From positions 1-39,953 of the forward strand of contig CAYMKJ010000123.1 in assembly GCA_964391025.1 (NCBI GenBank): a stretch of 39,953 nucleotides of DNA, given 5' to 3'. Below the pieces are notes generated by a model that had not been told where the DNA came from, did no database searches, and worked only from the letters and a program-made list of their open reading frames with translations. Source of the DNA: SHZI01 sp964391025 (GTDB lineage: Bacteria > Pseudomonadota > Gammaproteobacteria > Steroidobacterales > GCA-2729495). Position numbers and translations under genes: made by a program. This document shows positions 39,259 to 39,953 of this stretch, piece by piece (positions within the stretch are counted from its first letter, which is position 1; every line of letters starts with the position of its first letter).

Positions 39259-39953
39259 GAAGCCACTCCTCTCCGCCGCAAATACTCCGCGGCACGCTCC
39301 AGATCTTTCGGCGTGTCCACGTCCGGGCCGAGCGAAGCATCGGCCAGGGCCACGCGAATTTCCAGGCCAAGCCAGAGCGCCCGCAACTGCTCCAGACTTT
39401 CGCTTATTTCGAGCGCGCACGGCGGAGCAGCCGCCAGTCGCCGGAGGGCGCCTGCCCGGTACGCGTACAGGCCGACATGGCGAAAGCATTCAGGAAAACC
39501 GGGGGCGCCGTCTGTTACCGCGTGGCTGGCAGACGGAATCGGTGCCCGGCTGAAATAGAGTGCCCGACCGTCAGCGGCGCACACGACTTTCACGACGTTG
39601 GGGTTGGAGTACTCCTCTGCCGACCTGATCGGTGTGCAGAGCGTCGCTAGCGCCGCACCAGGCTGTTCCGCGAGCAGCGCCGCGACCTGATTGATACAGG
39701 CCGGGGGAATCAGCGGCGCATCCCCCTGACAGTTCACGACCAGGGCCTCATCAGGCCAGCCCCGCTCCGCGGCGACTTCGGCAGCCCGCTCGGTCCCCGA
39801 CCGATGGCTGGCCCGGGTCAGCGCCACGTCGGCCCCGAAGGTGCGAGACGCTGCCGCGATTCGCTCATCGTCGGTGGCAATGACCACCTGGTTAGCAGCA
39901 CTCCGCCGCGCCTGTCGCCAGACGTGCTCCAGCACGCTGCGCCCGGCCAGCAG
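39255..39953 (-). CDS. kdsB: 3-deoxy-manno-octulosonate cytidylyltransferase (5' end outside window)
   Basis: KdsB activates Kdo as CMP-Kdo for lipopolysaccharide core synthesis. The visible 232 residues begin LLAGRSVLEHVWRQAR, so only about 15-20 N-terminal residues, including the nucleotide-binding RxxSxRLPGK-type motif, lie beyond the window end. Recognisable blocks are VVIATDDERI, SGTERAAEVA, VVNCQGDAPLIPP, NPNVVKVV, FRHVGLYAYRAGAL and the late DVDTPKDLE. Its stop overlaps the phosphatase start by 4 bp. The gene is broken only by the window edge. Confidence 0.95.
   Translation of the reverse strand: MLAGRSVLEHVWRQARRSAANQVVIATDDERIAAASRTFGADVALTRASHRSGTERAAEVAAERGWPDEALVVNCQGDAPLIPPACINQVAALLAEQPGAALATLCTPIRSAEEYSNPNVVKVVCAADGRALYFSRAPIPSASHAVTDGAPGFPECFRHVGLYAYRAGALRRLAAAPPCALEISESLEQLRALWLGLEIRVALADASLGPDVDTPKDLERAAEYLRRRGVAS

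Overview
The window is a gene-dense, high-GC bacterial chromosome segment with about 35 genes, almost all with strong family matches by motif. Several features point to a Gammaproteobacterium outside the enterics, possibly near the Xanthomonadales/Chromatiales grade. Two blocks keep the E. coli gene neighbourhoods: serS-rarA-lolA-ftsK/trxB-aat-infA/clpA-clpS, and fabH-plsX-rpmF-yceD/maf(yceF)/rluC/rne. LexA has the E. coli type and its operator is CTG-N10-CAG. An error-prone imuA-imuB-dnaE2 cassette and an OprI-like lipoprotein are also present. There is no integrase, transposase, CRISPR array or rRNA. This looks like core chromosome rather than an island.

Layout. 52-975: tRNA-Ser(UGA) on the minus strand and a YccA/Bax-inhibitor-like membrane protein, closed by a bidirectional terminator. 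1051-9310 (minus): ftsK-lolA-vanZ-like-rarA-serS-prolyl oligopeptidase, tightly packed with several overlaps. 9450-12609 (plus): trxB, a COG3146/DUF482 protein, aat and infA. 12611-15237 (minus): clpS-clpA, meeting infA tail to tail. Aat, ClpS and ClpA together make the bacterial N-degron pathway. 15533-21322 (plus): gspC-D-E-F of a type II secretion system, each overlapping the next, with no pseudopilin genes following. 21461-21817: a small acidic protein with its own near-consensus promoter.

21845-27846 (minus): lexA-imuA-imuB-dnaE2, an SOS mutasome operon headed by two adjacent LexA boxes. 28195-28500: a small OprI/Lpp-like lipoprotein ending in lysine, convergent across a shared terminator with a LysM L,D-transpeptidase, the enzyme class that attaches such lipoproteins to murein. 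28605-33931 (minus): yceD-rpmF-plsX-fabH-DASS transporter-L,D-transpeptidase. Here the usual fabD-fabG-acpP genes after fabH are replaced by a transporter and the transpeptidase. 33994-38680: maf, rluC and rne. The rne gene has a long leader carrying stacked, mutually exclusive GC-rich hairpins. 38677-39953 (minus): a low-molecular-weight phosphotyrosine phosphatase overlapping the end of kdsB, which runs off the window.

The observations most worth a second look are: the switch-like leader of rne; the gspCDEF-only secretion cluster, whose GspE lacks the zinc tetracysteine; short in-frame tandem repeats recurring in three DNA-repair genes (rarA, imuA, imuB); the lipoprotein/L,D-transpeptidase pair; and the acidic protein between the secretion and mutasome operons. 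I do not see a wholly new multi-gene system, and all function statements rest on motif reading without database searches.
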